Positions 1 through 6,205 of a stretch of DNA of 6,292 nt are shown in pieces (position 1 is the stretch's first letter; each line of letters begins with the position of its first letter). A program made the position numbers and the translations under genes. The notes beneath the pieces were generated by a model. That model made no database searches. It was not told the DNA's origin and saw nothing but the letters and a program-made list of their open reading frames with translations. Source of the stretch: Halomonas sp. (lineage in GTDB: Bacteria > Pseudomonadota > Gammaproteobacteria > Pseudomonadales > Halomonadaceae); contig SKHS01000055.1 in the NCBI GenBank assembly GCA_007116835.1, forward strand, positions 1-6,292, read 5' to 3'.

Positions 1-929
1 GCACCGTACTCTGGTGTCATGTTGGAAATGGTCGCCCGGTCACCGACGGTCAGCGCATCGGCACCTTCACCGTAAAACTCCAGGTAGGCACCCACCACGC
101 GCTCTTTGCGTAGAAACTCGGTAATCGCCAGCACCATATCGGTGCTGGTGATGCCCGGCTGCAGCTTGCCGGAGAGTTCTACACCGACGATATCCGGCAG
201 GCGCATCATCGACGCGCGACCCAGCATCACACTTTCAGCTTCAAGACCGCCCACGCCGACGGAAATGACGCCCAGTGCATCGACCATTGGCGTGTGGCTA
301 TCGGTACCTACACAGGTATCCGGGTAAGCAATATGCACGCCTTGCTCATCAGGGCGGCACTGCACCACCGGTGACATTTTCTCCAGATTAATCTGGTGCA
401 TAATGCCGTTACCCGGAGGAATAACATCGACGTTCTCAAAGGCCACTTTGGTCCAATTAATAAAATGGAAGCGGTCGTCGTTACGGCGATCTTCTACCTG
501 GCGATTTTTTTCGAACGCGTCTTTCTCAAACCCTGCGTGCTCAACGGCCAATGAGTGGTCAACGATCAGCTGCGTGGGCACCACAGGGTTTACTTTCGCT
601 GGGTCACCACCCTTTTCAGCAATCGCATCGCGTAGGCCTGCAAGGTCTACCAACGCGGTTTGCCCAAGAATGTCGTGACATACCACTCGTGCCGGGTACC
701 AGGGGAAGTCCAGGTCTTGTTTACGCTCGATAAGCTGCTTCAGCGCATCGGTTAGCAGCGCTGGGTCGCAGCGGCGAACCAGCTGCTCGGCCAATACCCG
801 GGAGGTATAGGGCAGCGTCGCGTAGGCGCCGGGCTTAATGTCTTCAATGGCTTGGTGCGCATCGAAGAAATCTACCGGCGCACCTTCTGCCGTTACGCCT
901 GGCAGCGGCTTGCGATAATTCGTGTTCAT
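1..929 (-). CDS. acnD: Fe-S-dependent 2-methylcitrate dehydratase AcnD, N-terminal part (3' end outside window)
   Basis: Aconitase-family enzyme that dehydrates 2-methylcitrate to 2-methylaconitate in the cytoplasmic methylcitrate cycle. An open frame starts at the ATG at 929 and runs without a stop to the left edge: 309 complete codons of a family usually about 860-870 aa. Visible aconitase landmarks are the DFPWYPARVVCHDILGQ region (residues 74-90), the VPTQLIVDHS segment (117-126), PPGNGIMHQINLE (171-183) and the substrate-site motif GTDSHTPM (208-215), followed by the glycine-rich GVISVGVGGLEAE. The cysteines that bind the 4Fe-4S cluster lie in the missing part. I prefer AcnD over housekeeping AcnA/AcnB because of the MNTNYRKPLPG start, typical of AcnD, and the position directly after prpC with no prpD. 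A short GAGAGG (934-939) four bases upstream serves as ribosome site. The gap to prpC is 33 bp. AcnD normally works with PrpF, expected next downstream. Confidence 0.93.
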   Translation of the reverse strand, partial: MNTNYRKPLPGVTAEGAPVDFFDAHQAIEDIKPGAYATLPYTSRVLAEQLVRRCDPALLTDALKQLIERKQDLDFPWYPARVVCHDILGQTALVDLAGLRDAIAEKGGDPAKVNPVVPTQLIVDHSLAVEHAGFEKDAFEKNRQVEDRRNDDRFHFINWTKVAFENVDVIPPGNGIMHQINLEKMSPVVQCRPDEQGVHIAYPDTCVGTDSHTPMVDALGVISVGVGGLEAESVMLGRASMMRLPDIVGVELSGKLQPGITSTDMVLAITEFLRKERVVGAYLEFYGEGADALTVGDRATISNMTPEYG

Positions 930-962
930 AATGCCTCTCACTTAATCACGGCCCGTTAAGGG

Positions 963-2090
963 TTAGTCACGCGCTTCGATGGGCACCCACTCGCTCTTCT
1001 CAGGGCCAGTGTAGTCGGCGCTGGGGCGAATAATGCGGTTATTGGCGCGCTGCTCGAACACGTGGGCCGCCCACCCTGTCAGACGGGACATAACGAAGAT
1101 CGGCGTAAACAACTTGGTCGGAATATCCATGAAGTGATAAGCGCTGGCATGGAAAAAGTCCGCGTTGCAGAACAACTTCTTCTCACGCCACATGACTTCT
1201 TCACAGCGTACAGACACGGGGTAAAGCACGCTGTCGCCCACGTCTTCGGAAAGCTTCTGCGACCACTCTTTGATGATTTCATTACGCGGGTCGGACTCGC
1301 GGTAAATCGCATGACCAAAGCCCATGATTTTCTCTTTGCGCTCAAGCATACCGAGCATTTCACGCTCAGCTTCTTCTGGCGACGTCCAGTTCTCAATCAT
1401 CGCCATAGCTGCTTCGTTAGCACCGCCGTGCAGCGGACCACGCAGCGAACCAATCGCGCCGGTAACACAGGAGTGCATATCGGAAAGCGTCGAGGCACAA
1501 ACGCGCGCCGTAAACGTTGACGCATTGAACTCATGCTCGGCGTACAGAATCAGCGATACGTTCATGACGCGCGCATGCAACTCAGAAGCAGACTCGCCAC
1601 GCAGCATATGCAGGAAGTGGCCACCTACCGAGGCATCATCGGTTTCGGTATCGATGCGGACACCGTCGTGGCTGAAACGGTACCAGTAGCAAATAATCGA
1701 AGGCAGCACCGCCAGCAAGCGATCAGAGACATCTTGCTGCTGGTCGAAACTCTCTTCTGTTTCCAGATTACCCAGCATGGAGGTACCAGTGCGCATCACA
1801 TCCATCGGGTGCGCGTCTTTAGGAATTTGCTCCAGCACGGTTTTTAGAGCGTCGGGTAAACCACGCAGCCCCTTCAGCTTGGTGATGTAGCTATCAAGCT
1901 CGGCTTGGTTAGGCAGCTTGCCTTTCAACAACAAGTAAGCAACTTCTTCAAACTTGGCCTTCTCAGCCAGTTCCTTGATATCAAAACCACGGTAGGTTAA
2001 TCCAGAACCTGTTTTACCCACCGTACACAGCGCAGTGCTACCAGCACTTTGTCCACGAAGTCCTGCGCTATTTTGCGGTTTATCAGCCAT
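963..2090 (-). CDS. prpC: 2-methylcitrate synthase PrpC
   Basis: Citrate-synthase-family enzyme that condenses propionyl-CoA with oxaloacetate to give 2-methylcitrate, the entry step of the cycle. It is 375 aa, full length for PrpC and shorter than hexameric citrate synthase GltA (about 427 aa). The catalytic residues can be placed: His221 in HGGANE, His260 in GFGHAIYRESDPRN and Asp311 in NADFFHAS. LYAEHEFNASTF (182-193) supplies the conserved substrate-site histidine, and the C-terminal arginines fall in HVFEQR and NNRIIRP (343-356). The N-terminus with GLRGQSAGSTALCTVG and GLTYRGFDI is PrpC-like, and the operon position supports PrpC over citrate synthase. The start is chosen at ATG 2090, with AGGAGA at 2097-2102 six bases upstream. 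Long open frames on the opposite strand inside this gene are shadows. Confidence 0.96.
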   Translation of the reverse strand: MADKPQNSAGLRGQSAGSTALCTVGKTGSGLTYRGFDIKELAEKAKFEEVAYLLLKGKLPNQAELDSYITKLKGLRGLPDALKTVLEQIPKDAHPMDVMRTGTSMLGNLETEESFDQQQDVSDRLLAVLPSIICYWYRFSHDGVRIDTETDDASVGGHFLHMLRGESASELHARVMNVSLILYAEHEFNASTFTARVCASTLSDMHSCVTGAIGSLRGPLHGGANEAAMAMIENWTSPEEAEREMLGMLERKEKIMGFGHAIYRESDPRNEIIKEWSQKLSEDVGDSVLYPVSVRCEEVMWREKKLFCNADFFHASAYHFMDIPTKLFTPIFVMSRLTGWAAHVFEQRANNRIIRPSADYTGPEKSEWVPIEARD

Positions 2091-2151
2091 GTTGTGTCTC
2101 CTGTTAGCTCTTTTTTATAGGTTTTAACTATCTAAATGGGGTAAGCGACTA

Positions 2152-3048
2152 TTAAGCGTCTTTTTGCTCGGCGAACAGTGCGTCGAGCTTTTGTTCGAAA
2201 TCGTGATAATTCAAAAAGTCGTACAGCTCATCGCGGGTCTGCATGATGTTGACCACCTCTTTTTGATGACCGTTATCCAAAATGCTCTGATACACCTGCA
2301 GGGCGGCGGCGTTCATTGCACGGAAGGCGGAAAGCGGATAGAGCACCATGCGGCAGCCTACTTCACCCAGCTCCTGCTGGGTGAACAGCGGCGTCGCGCC
2401 AAACTCGGTGATGTTCGCCAGAATCGGCGCATTAACGCGCGAACAGAATGCACGGTAATCATCTAGCGTGTGCACGGCCTCAGCAAAAATCGCATCAGCA
2501 CCTGCTTCTACGCAGGCATTTGCGCGTTCGATGGCAGCGTCTAAGCCCTCTTTCTGGAACGCATCGGTACGCGCAATCAGATAAAAATCAGGATCTAGCT
2601 TGGCATCGGCGGCGGCCTTAATGCGGTCGACCATCTCCTGCTGGGAGACAATGGCTTTATTCGGGCGGTGACCGCAGCGCTTTTGCGCTACCTGGTCTTC
2701 CAGGTGAACCGCAGCGACGCCTGCACGCTGCATCTCTTTCACGGTACGCGAAATATTAAACGCACCACCCCAACCCGTATCAATATCTACCAGCAGCGGC
2801 AGGTCGGTAGCCCCGCAGATACGATGCGCATCTTCCACCACGTCGTTCATGCTGGTCATACCCAAATCCGGCAAGCCAAAAGAAGCGTTCGCCACGCCGC
2901 CACCTGACAGATAAATCGCTTGGTGCCCCACCCGCTCGGCCATCATTGCGGTGTACGCGTTAATTGTGCCTAAAATCGGCAGTGGGCGGTTTGCTTCAAG
3001 CGCAGCACGAAAGCGTGCACCTGGCGTGAGAGTCGTTGAAGTTGACAT
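2152..3048 (-). CDS. prpB: 2-methylisocitrate lyase PrpB
   Basis: Cleaves 2-methylisocitrate to pyruvate and succinate, the last step of the methylcitrate cycle. With the start at 3048 it is 298 aa, close to the usual 295-300 aa of PrpB and much shorter than isocitrate lyase AceA. The isocitrate-lyase-superfamily signature KRCGHR (residues 123-128) carries catalytic Cys125. SGGGVA (48-53) and VDIDTGWG (87-94, with the Mg-binding aspartates 88 and 90) are present, as are NITEFG (212-217) and PLSAFRAMN (238-246). The frame stays open upstream to 3165 but would then overlap the regulator gene. The ATG at 3048 has a strong AAAGGAG eight bases before it and gives the family N-terminus, so it is preferred. 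It is the second gene of the operon: 43 bp after the regulator and 61 bp before prpC. Confidence 0.96.
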   Translation of the reverse strand: MSTSTTLTPGARFRAALEANRPLPILGTINAYTAMMAERVGHQAIYLSGGGVANASFGLPDLGMTSMNDVVEDAHRICGATDLPLLVDIDTGWGGAFNISRTVKEMQRAGVAAVHLEDQVAQKRCGHRPNKAIVSQQEMVDRIKAAADAKLDPDFYLIARTDAFQKEGLDAAIERANACVEAGADAIFAEAVHTLDDYRAFCSRVNAPILANITEFGATPLFTQQELGEVGCRMVLYPLSAFRAMNAAALQVYQSILDNGHQKEVVNIMQTRDELYDFLNYHDFEQKLDALFAEQKDA

Positions 3049-3056
3049 GGACGTTG

Positions 3057-3063
3057 CTCCTTT
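3057..3063 (-). promoter_or_regulatory. Ribosome binding site deciding the prpB start
   Basis: AAAGGAG on the minus strand, eight bases before the ATG at 3048. It is the strongest Shine-Dalgarno match of the operon and rules out the longer reading of prpB that would begin at 3165 inside the regulator gene. Confidence 0.8.
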
Positions 3064-3091
3064 AAAAGGCTTGGCGGATAGGCGTATCGAA

Positions 3092-3835
3092 CTAATCCGC
3101 TGATGACGTTGATTGTTGTTCAAGAATAGTGGCGTAGCGGTCGGCGACGTTTGCGCGGGAAGCACTGACGTGACGGCGCATCAGCAGCTCCGCGAGCTCG
3201 GCATCCCCGGCCTCAATCGCATCGACGATACGGTGGTGCTCTACAAAGGCGCGCTGGGGACGCGAACCACTGGCACTAAATTGGGTACGATAAAGACGCA
3301 CTAAGTAGTAGAGATCATCACACAGCAGGTTCATCAGCATTTTGTTATGGCTGCCCTGAACAATGCGGTAGTGAAAATCAAGATCGCCTTCACGCTGATA
3401 ATAGGCTTCACCACGCTTGAGATCTGCCTGTCCTTCATGGAGCGCAAGCACCTCTCGCAATCCCTGAATTTCGTTGGCGGACATATGCTCAGCCGCCAAA
3501 CGTGCCGCCATACTCTCAAGCGCTTCACGCACATCAAAAAGCTCAAGCAGCTCTTTCATAGAGAGTTTGACTACCCGTGCGCCTACGTGGGGAACACGTT
3601 CAATAAGGCGGTGCGCTTCTAAACGCCGCATAGCTTCGCGCAATGGTCCACGAGAAATACCGTACGTTTTAGAAAGTCCCGGCTCAGTAATTTTGCTGCC
3701 TGGTGCCAGTTCTCCACGTACAATAGCGTCTTGCAACTGATGAAATACGCGCTCAGCCAGCGTTCGCACTTCTGGCGAGACCTGATCATTGGGCGTATCA
3801 GCGGTTGATCGAGAAAGCGTAGTCAGTGAGGTCAT
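3092..3835 (-). CDS. GntR-family (FCD domain) regulator of the methylcitrate operon
   Basis: DNA-binding repressor-type regulator of 247 aa, a normal length for the FadR/FCD branch of GntR proteins. The N-terminal winged helix (residues about 26-91) shows LAERVFHQLQDAIVRGELAPG, then the recognition part LSKTYGISRGPLREAMRRLEAHRLI, then the wing VPHVGARVV. The all-helical FCD ligand domain follows (about 97-222), with probable metal-binding residues Asp101, His155 (LDFHYRIVQGSHN), His200 (VEHHRIVDAIEAGD) and His222 (MRRHV). It is the first gene of the prpB-prpC-acnD operon, so a methylcitrate-pathway intermediate is the likely ligand; this is inferred from context. Such regulators have been called PrpQ or PrpR in some annotations; I leave the symbol blank. 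The start is set at ATG 3835. A TTG at 3895 is in frame but is the -35 box of the promoter. The chosen start has no obvious Shine-Dalgarno sequence, because the operator fills the space before it. The gene is probably autoregulated. Confidence 0.9.
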   Translation of the reverse strand: MTSLTTLSRSTADTPNDQVSPEVRTLAERVFHQLQDAIVRGELAPGSKITEPGLSKTYGISRGPLREAMRRLEAHRLIERVPHVGARVVKLSMKELLELFDVREALESMAARLAAEHMSANEIQGLREVLALHEGQADLKRGEAYYQREGDLDFHYRIVQGSHNKMLMNLLCDDLYYLVRLYRTQFSASGSRPQRAFVEHHRIVDAIEAGDAELAELLMRRHVSASRANVADRYATILEQQSTSSAD

Positions 3836-3838
3836 GGC

Positions 3839-3854
3839 TAATTGTCGACAATTA
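3839..3854. promoter_or_regulatory. Probable operator of the GntR regulator (perfect 16-bp palindrome)
   Basis: TAATTGTCGACAATTA is identical to its own reverse complement over all 16 bases. The core ATTGTCGACAAT has the half-site layout T-GT..AC-A typical of FadR/FCD GntR operators. It lies three bases before the regulator's ATG and roughly at +6 to +21 of the predicted transcript, where a bound dimer would block transcription of the whole prp operon. That the neighbouring regulator binds it is inferred. Confidence 0.82.
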
Positions 3855-3866
3855 TGGGGTAGGAGA

Positions 3867-3895
3867 ACTTTAGCCTGCCCTATTTGTGCCGTCAA
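3867..3895 (-). promoter_or_regulatory. Sigma-70 promoter of the regulator-prpBC-acnD operon
   Basis: On the minus strand a -35 box TTGACG (3890-3895, five of six consensus bases) and a -10 box TAAAGT (3867-3872, four of six) are separated by exactly 17 bp. The predicted start of transcription is near 3860, giving a leader of about 25 bases containing the operator. The distal operator-like site at 3956-3967 lies about 100 bp upstream of that start. Confidence 0.65.
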
Positions 3896-3900
3896 CTAGT

Positions 3901-3945
3901 CAAAATGCTCGATTTTATTCGCCTTTCGTGTAACCCAGCATTTTG
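3901..3945. repeat. 9-bp inverted repeat in the divergent intergenic region
   Basis: CAAAATGCT (3901-3909) is repeated in inverted form as AGCATTTTG (3937-3945), with 27 bp between the arms. The arms match perfectly and cannot be extended on either side. It lies just upstream of the operon promoter. The long spacer makes a transcript hairpin or terminator unlikely; a site for a second regulator is possible, as is chance. Confidence 0.4.
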
Positions 3946-3955
3946 TCACTGCCTC

Positions 3956-3967
3956 ACTGTCAACAAT
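3956..3967. promoter_or_regulatory. Second, imperfect operator-like site
   Basis: ACTGTCAACAAT matches the core of the main operator (ATTGTCGACAAT) at 10 of 12 positions and keeps the GTC..ACAAT half. Its centre is 115 bp from the centre of the main operator, close to eleven turns of B-DNA, so both sites would face the same side of the helix. It could be an auxiliary operator for looping. No binding is demonstrated by sequence alone. Confidence 0.4.
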
Positions 3968-4028
3968 CAGCCGCTTTTCGTTAACCGTGTTTTACCCATC
4001 GTGAGAAATGCGTCGGCGTGTTCTACTG

Positions 4029-4055
4029 GTGTCATCGATTAACGACCTCTAAAAT
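4029..4055 (+). promoter_or_regulatory. Weak candidate promoter for pabB
   Basis: TAAAAT (4050-4055) matches five of six bases of a -10 box. The best -35 candidate, GTGTCA (4029-4034), has four of six and only a 15-bp spacer. This is the best candidate I see in front of pabB, whose ATG also lacks a clear Shine-Dalgarno sequence, but it is poor on its own. Confidence 0.22.
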
Positions 4056-4087
4056 GCACTGCCTTTCACTGGCCTGGCGATTGCTTC

Positions 4088-5446
4088 ATGATATCGGCGT
4101 TGACCATTAAAGCCCTGCCCTACTCTCCTGACCCCTTGGAGACTTTTTCTTGTCTGCGACAACGCCCTGGGGCGGTACTACTTGATAGCGGCCGTCCTAA
4201 AGCAAGCGGACGCTATGACATTATTAGCAGCGACCCACTAGCCACGCTAGAAGTGTTGCCTAACGGTAAGACCGAGTTTCATTCAGCCCACATGCGACTT
4301 CCTGAAGCGCTAACAGGTGATATGGCGGCACAGCAGCAATGGATGCTTGAACAGCTACCGCGCACTGATATGTCCTGCGACCTGCCGTTTTTAGGCGGCC
4401 TGATGGGCTACTGGAGCTATGACCTGGGTCGCAACCATCTGGCAATTTCCAGCCGTCATCCAAGCGTTACCCAACTACCGTTGGCACGCCTAGGACTTTA
4501 CGACTGGTGCATTACCCTTGATCACCAAACCCAAACCGCCTGGCTCGTTGCTTGCGCTACTCGTCAACAGCAGGTGCTGGAGTGGTTGGCATGCCCTGCT
4601 TCAACCACCGGTGAAGAGTTCACGCTCACTCAGCCATTCCAGGCCGAACTTAGCCAAACGGATTACACCGAACGCTTTCATGCTGTTCAGCGCTACATTC
4701 GTGCGGGGGATTGTTATCAAATCAACCTTGCCCAGCGCTTTACAGCGCGCTACCAAGGCGATGAATGGCAGGCCTACCTGCGCCTGCGTAAAGCAACGCC
4801 AACACCTTTCTCAGGCTTCATGGCATGGAAAGATCAAGCAGTGCTGTCGCTTTCTCCTGAGCGCTTTCTTCAGTGTAGAGAAGGCGTGGTGGAAACTCGC
4901 CCGATCAAAGGCACACGACCCAGGGGCCAAACACCGGAAGAAGACCAAGCGCTTGCCGAGCAGTTATTGAACAGCACCAAAGACCGTGCTGAAAACGTCA
5001 TGATTGTTGACTTACTACGCAATGATTTGGGCCGCGTATGCACACCAGGGTCTATTCGCGTACCACAACTGTGCCAGCTTGAGAGCTACCCTAATGTGCA
5101 TCACTTGGTTAGCGTGGTACAAGGACAACTTGCCAAGCATCGCTCGCCACTGTCACTGCTAACGGCAGCCTTCCCTGGGGGCTCTATTACTGGCGCGCCG
5201 AAAGTACGCGCCATGCAAATTATCGACGAGCTCGAACCCTGCCAGCGCAGTGTCTATTGTGGAAGCCTAGGCTACATAGATATCCGCGGCAGTATGGATA
5301 CGTCGATTGCAATACGCACCATGGTGGCCGATGCTGGGACGTTGCATGTTTGGGGCGGCGGCGGCCTGGTCGCCGACTCGAAAGCGGCAGAAGAATACAC
5401 CGAAACACTGGATAAAATTCGCCACCTTATTGGCGCTTTGGAATAA
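4088..5446 (+). CDS. pabB: Aminodeoxychorismate synthase component I PabB
   Basis: Chorismate-binding subunit that aminates chorismate to 4-amino-4-deoxychorismate using ammonia from the glutaminase partner PabA; this leads to p-aminobenzoate and folate in the cytoplasm. It is 452 aa, almost exactly the length of E. coli PabB. The N-terminal domain shows AVLLDSGRP (29-37), matching the tryptophan-pocket region of the family, and FLGGLMGYWSYDLGR (101-115). The catalytic domain has LSPERF with Glu258 and PIKGTRPRG (272-280). Lys274 separates PabB from anthranilate synthase TrpE, which has alanine there. Next come AENVMIVDLLRNDLGR (301-316), FPGGSITGAPKVRAM (362-376) and GGGGLVADSKAAEEY (423-437) near the end. 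All key residues are intact. It is divergent from the prp operon and functionally unrelated to it. pabA is not in the window. The ATG at 4088 gives the expected N-terminus. Confidence 0.95.
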   Translation: MISALTIKALPYSPDPLETFSCLRQRPGAVLLDSGRPKASGRYDIISSDPLATLEVLPNGKTEFHSAHMRLPEALTGDMAAQQQWMLEQLPRTDMSCDLPFLGGLMGYWSYDLGRNHLAISSRHPSVTQLPLARLGLYDWCITLDHQTQTAWLVACATRQQQVLEWLACPASTTGEEFTLTQPFQAELSQTDYTERFHAVQRYIRAGDCYQINLAQRFTARYQGDEWQAYLRLRKATPTPFSGFMAWKDQAVLSLSPERFLQCREGVVETRPIKGTRPRGQTPEEDQALAEQLLNSTKDRAENVMIVDLLRNDLGRVCTPGSIRVPQLCQLESYPNVHHLVSVVQGQLAKHRSPLSLLTAAFPGGSITGAPKVRAMQIIDELEPCQRSVYCGSLGYIDIRGSMDTSIAIRTMVADAGTLHVWGGGGLVADSKAAEEYTETLDKIRHLIGALE

Positions 5447-5460
5447 GCGCCCCATCTTTT
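5432..5460 (+). terminator. Possible intrinsic terminator overlapping the pabB stop codon
   Basis: GGCGCTT (5432-5438) and AAGCGCC (5445-5451) form a 7-bp stem with a 6-base loop that includes the start of the TAA stop codon. The T-run CTTTT begins about five bases after the stem, later than in an ideal terminator, so efficiency is uncertain. If functional it separates pabB from the cysH-like gene. Confidence 0.45.
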
Positions 5461-5552
5461 AAATCAAAAAGTAATATAAAAGCCAAACCAAACGGTATTG
5501 GGGCTAAGCACCCTCCCTTTGATAGCCTATGAGGCATACTCGTTTCTATGAC

Positions 5553-5557
5553 AGGAG
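5553..5557 (+). promoter_or_regulatory. Ribosome binding site deciding the start of the cysH-like gene
   Basis: AGGAG lies five bases before the ATG at 5563. It lies inside the reading frame that would begin at the ATG at 5548, so the later start is the better one. Confidence 0.75.
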
Positions 5558-5562
5558 TCAGC

Positions 5563-6183
5563 ATGTCTTCAGCGCTTGATGGCATTAACCTTGATTTTGC
5601 CAATAACCCTCAAGGCTTGATCGAATGGGCGTTTAGCCAGGGCAAACACCCCATCTGCACAACGAACTTTCGCCCGTTTGAAGCAGTGATTCTGCATATG
5701 GTGACCCAGGTACGCCCAGACACGCCGATTGTATGGATGGATAGCGGTTACAACACCGCAGCCACCTACCAATTCGCCGATGCCTTAATTCAGCGCCTCA
5801 ATTTAAACATGGTGAGCTTTATTCCCAAGCGAACCCGCGCCCACCGTGAGGCGCTTGAAGGGCCAATGCCAAGCATTGACGATCCACGCCACGAAGCCTT
5901 CACCCACGAAGTAAAAATTGAGCCGTTTGAGCGAGCGCTGAGAGAAATGCGCCCTGATGTCTGGTTTACTGCGTTACGAGCAGAAGACACCCCTGAGCGA
6001 GCCAAGATGCAGCCTGCCAGCCGCAATAGCGCTGGCCTGTTAAAAATCGCCCCGCTGCTACAGTGGAGTGCAAAAGATATGCACTACTACTTAGAAGCTC
6101 ACGACCTGCCCAATAATTTCGACTACTTCGACCCCACCAAGGTGGAAGATAAGCGCGAATGCGGCCTGCATTTACAGCACTGA
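5563..6183 (+). CDS. Divergent PAPS-reductase-family (CysH-like) protein
   Basis: Member of the sulfonucleotide reductase / PAPS reductase family, whose usual role is thioredoxin-dependent reduction of PAPS to sulfite in sulfate assimilation. It is 206 aa, against about 244 aa for E. coli CysH. Recognisable parts are VWMDSGYNTAATYQFADAL (57-75, usual form DTGYLFPETY), EVKIEPFERALREM (116-129), VWFTALRAEDTPERAKMQ (133-150, usual form GLRREQSGSRA) and the C-terminal KRECGLH (197-203) with catalytic Cys200. The APS-reductase cluster motifs CC and CxxC are absent, so it groups with PAPS-type enzymes. Oddities: the PP-loop reads TTNFRPFE (33-40) instead of SSSFG, the YGKLWE stretch is missing, and the segment with GDTHTT before the catalytic cysteine is deleted. 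It could be the organism's CysH in reduced form or a paralogue with another substrate. The start is set by AGGAG at 5553-5557. The gene follows pabB on the same strand after 116 bp. I see no convincing promoter there. Confidence 0.8.
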   Translation: MSSALDGINLDFANNPQGLIEWAFSQGKHPICTTNFRPFEAVILHMVTQVRPDTPIVWMDSGYNTAATYQFADALIQRLNLNMVSFIPKRTRAHREALEGPMPSIDDPRHEAFTHEVKIEPFERALREMRPDVWFTALRAEDTPERAKMQPASRNSAGLLKIAPLLQWSAKDMHYYLEAHDLPNNFDYFDPTKVEDKRECGLHLQH

Positions 6184-6205
6184 AAATGAAAGGTAGGTGG
6201 TAAAC

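Noticed and set aside
106..733. Plus-strand open frames across acnD
   Set aside because: The minus strand encodes continuous AcnD with conserved motifs, and these frames have low-complexity, unrecognisable products.
1062..1520. 152-codon plus-strand open frame inside prpC
   Set aside because: It is antisense to a clearly real gene, shows no family resemblance and is a by-product of its codon usage.
2091..2151. Possible internal promoter (TATAAA) between prpB and prpC
   Set aside because: No acceptable -35 box lies at 16-18 bp, and the AT-rich spacer is enough to explain the match.
3049..3165. N-terminal extension of prpB by 39 codons
   Set aside because: It would overlap the end of the regulator gene, is not part of the PrpB family, and the ATG at 3048 has a strong AAAGGAG at the right distance.
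3836..3895. TTG start for the regulator giving 20 more residues
   Set aside because: That TTG is the first part of a good -35 box, and the extra codons would cover the promoter and operator. The domain begins well after the ATG at 3835.
4518..4970. 150-codon open frame in another frame of pabB
   Set aside because: It overlaps the PabB coding sequence, which carries all the conserved motifs; no ribosome site or family match is visible.
5548..5562. Earlier ATG for the cysH-like gene
   Set aside because: The ribosome site AGGAG lies downstream of this ATG and correctly serves the ATG at 5563.
5447..5562. TATAAA at 5475-5480 or TTGATA at 5519-5524 as a promoter for the cysH-like gene
   Set aside because: Neither has a partner box at a suitable distance, so I do not call a promoter here.
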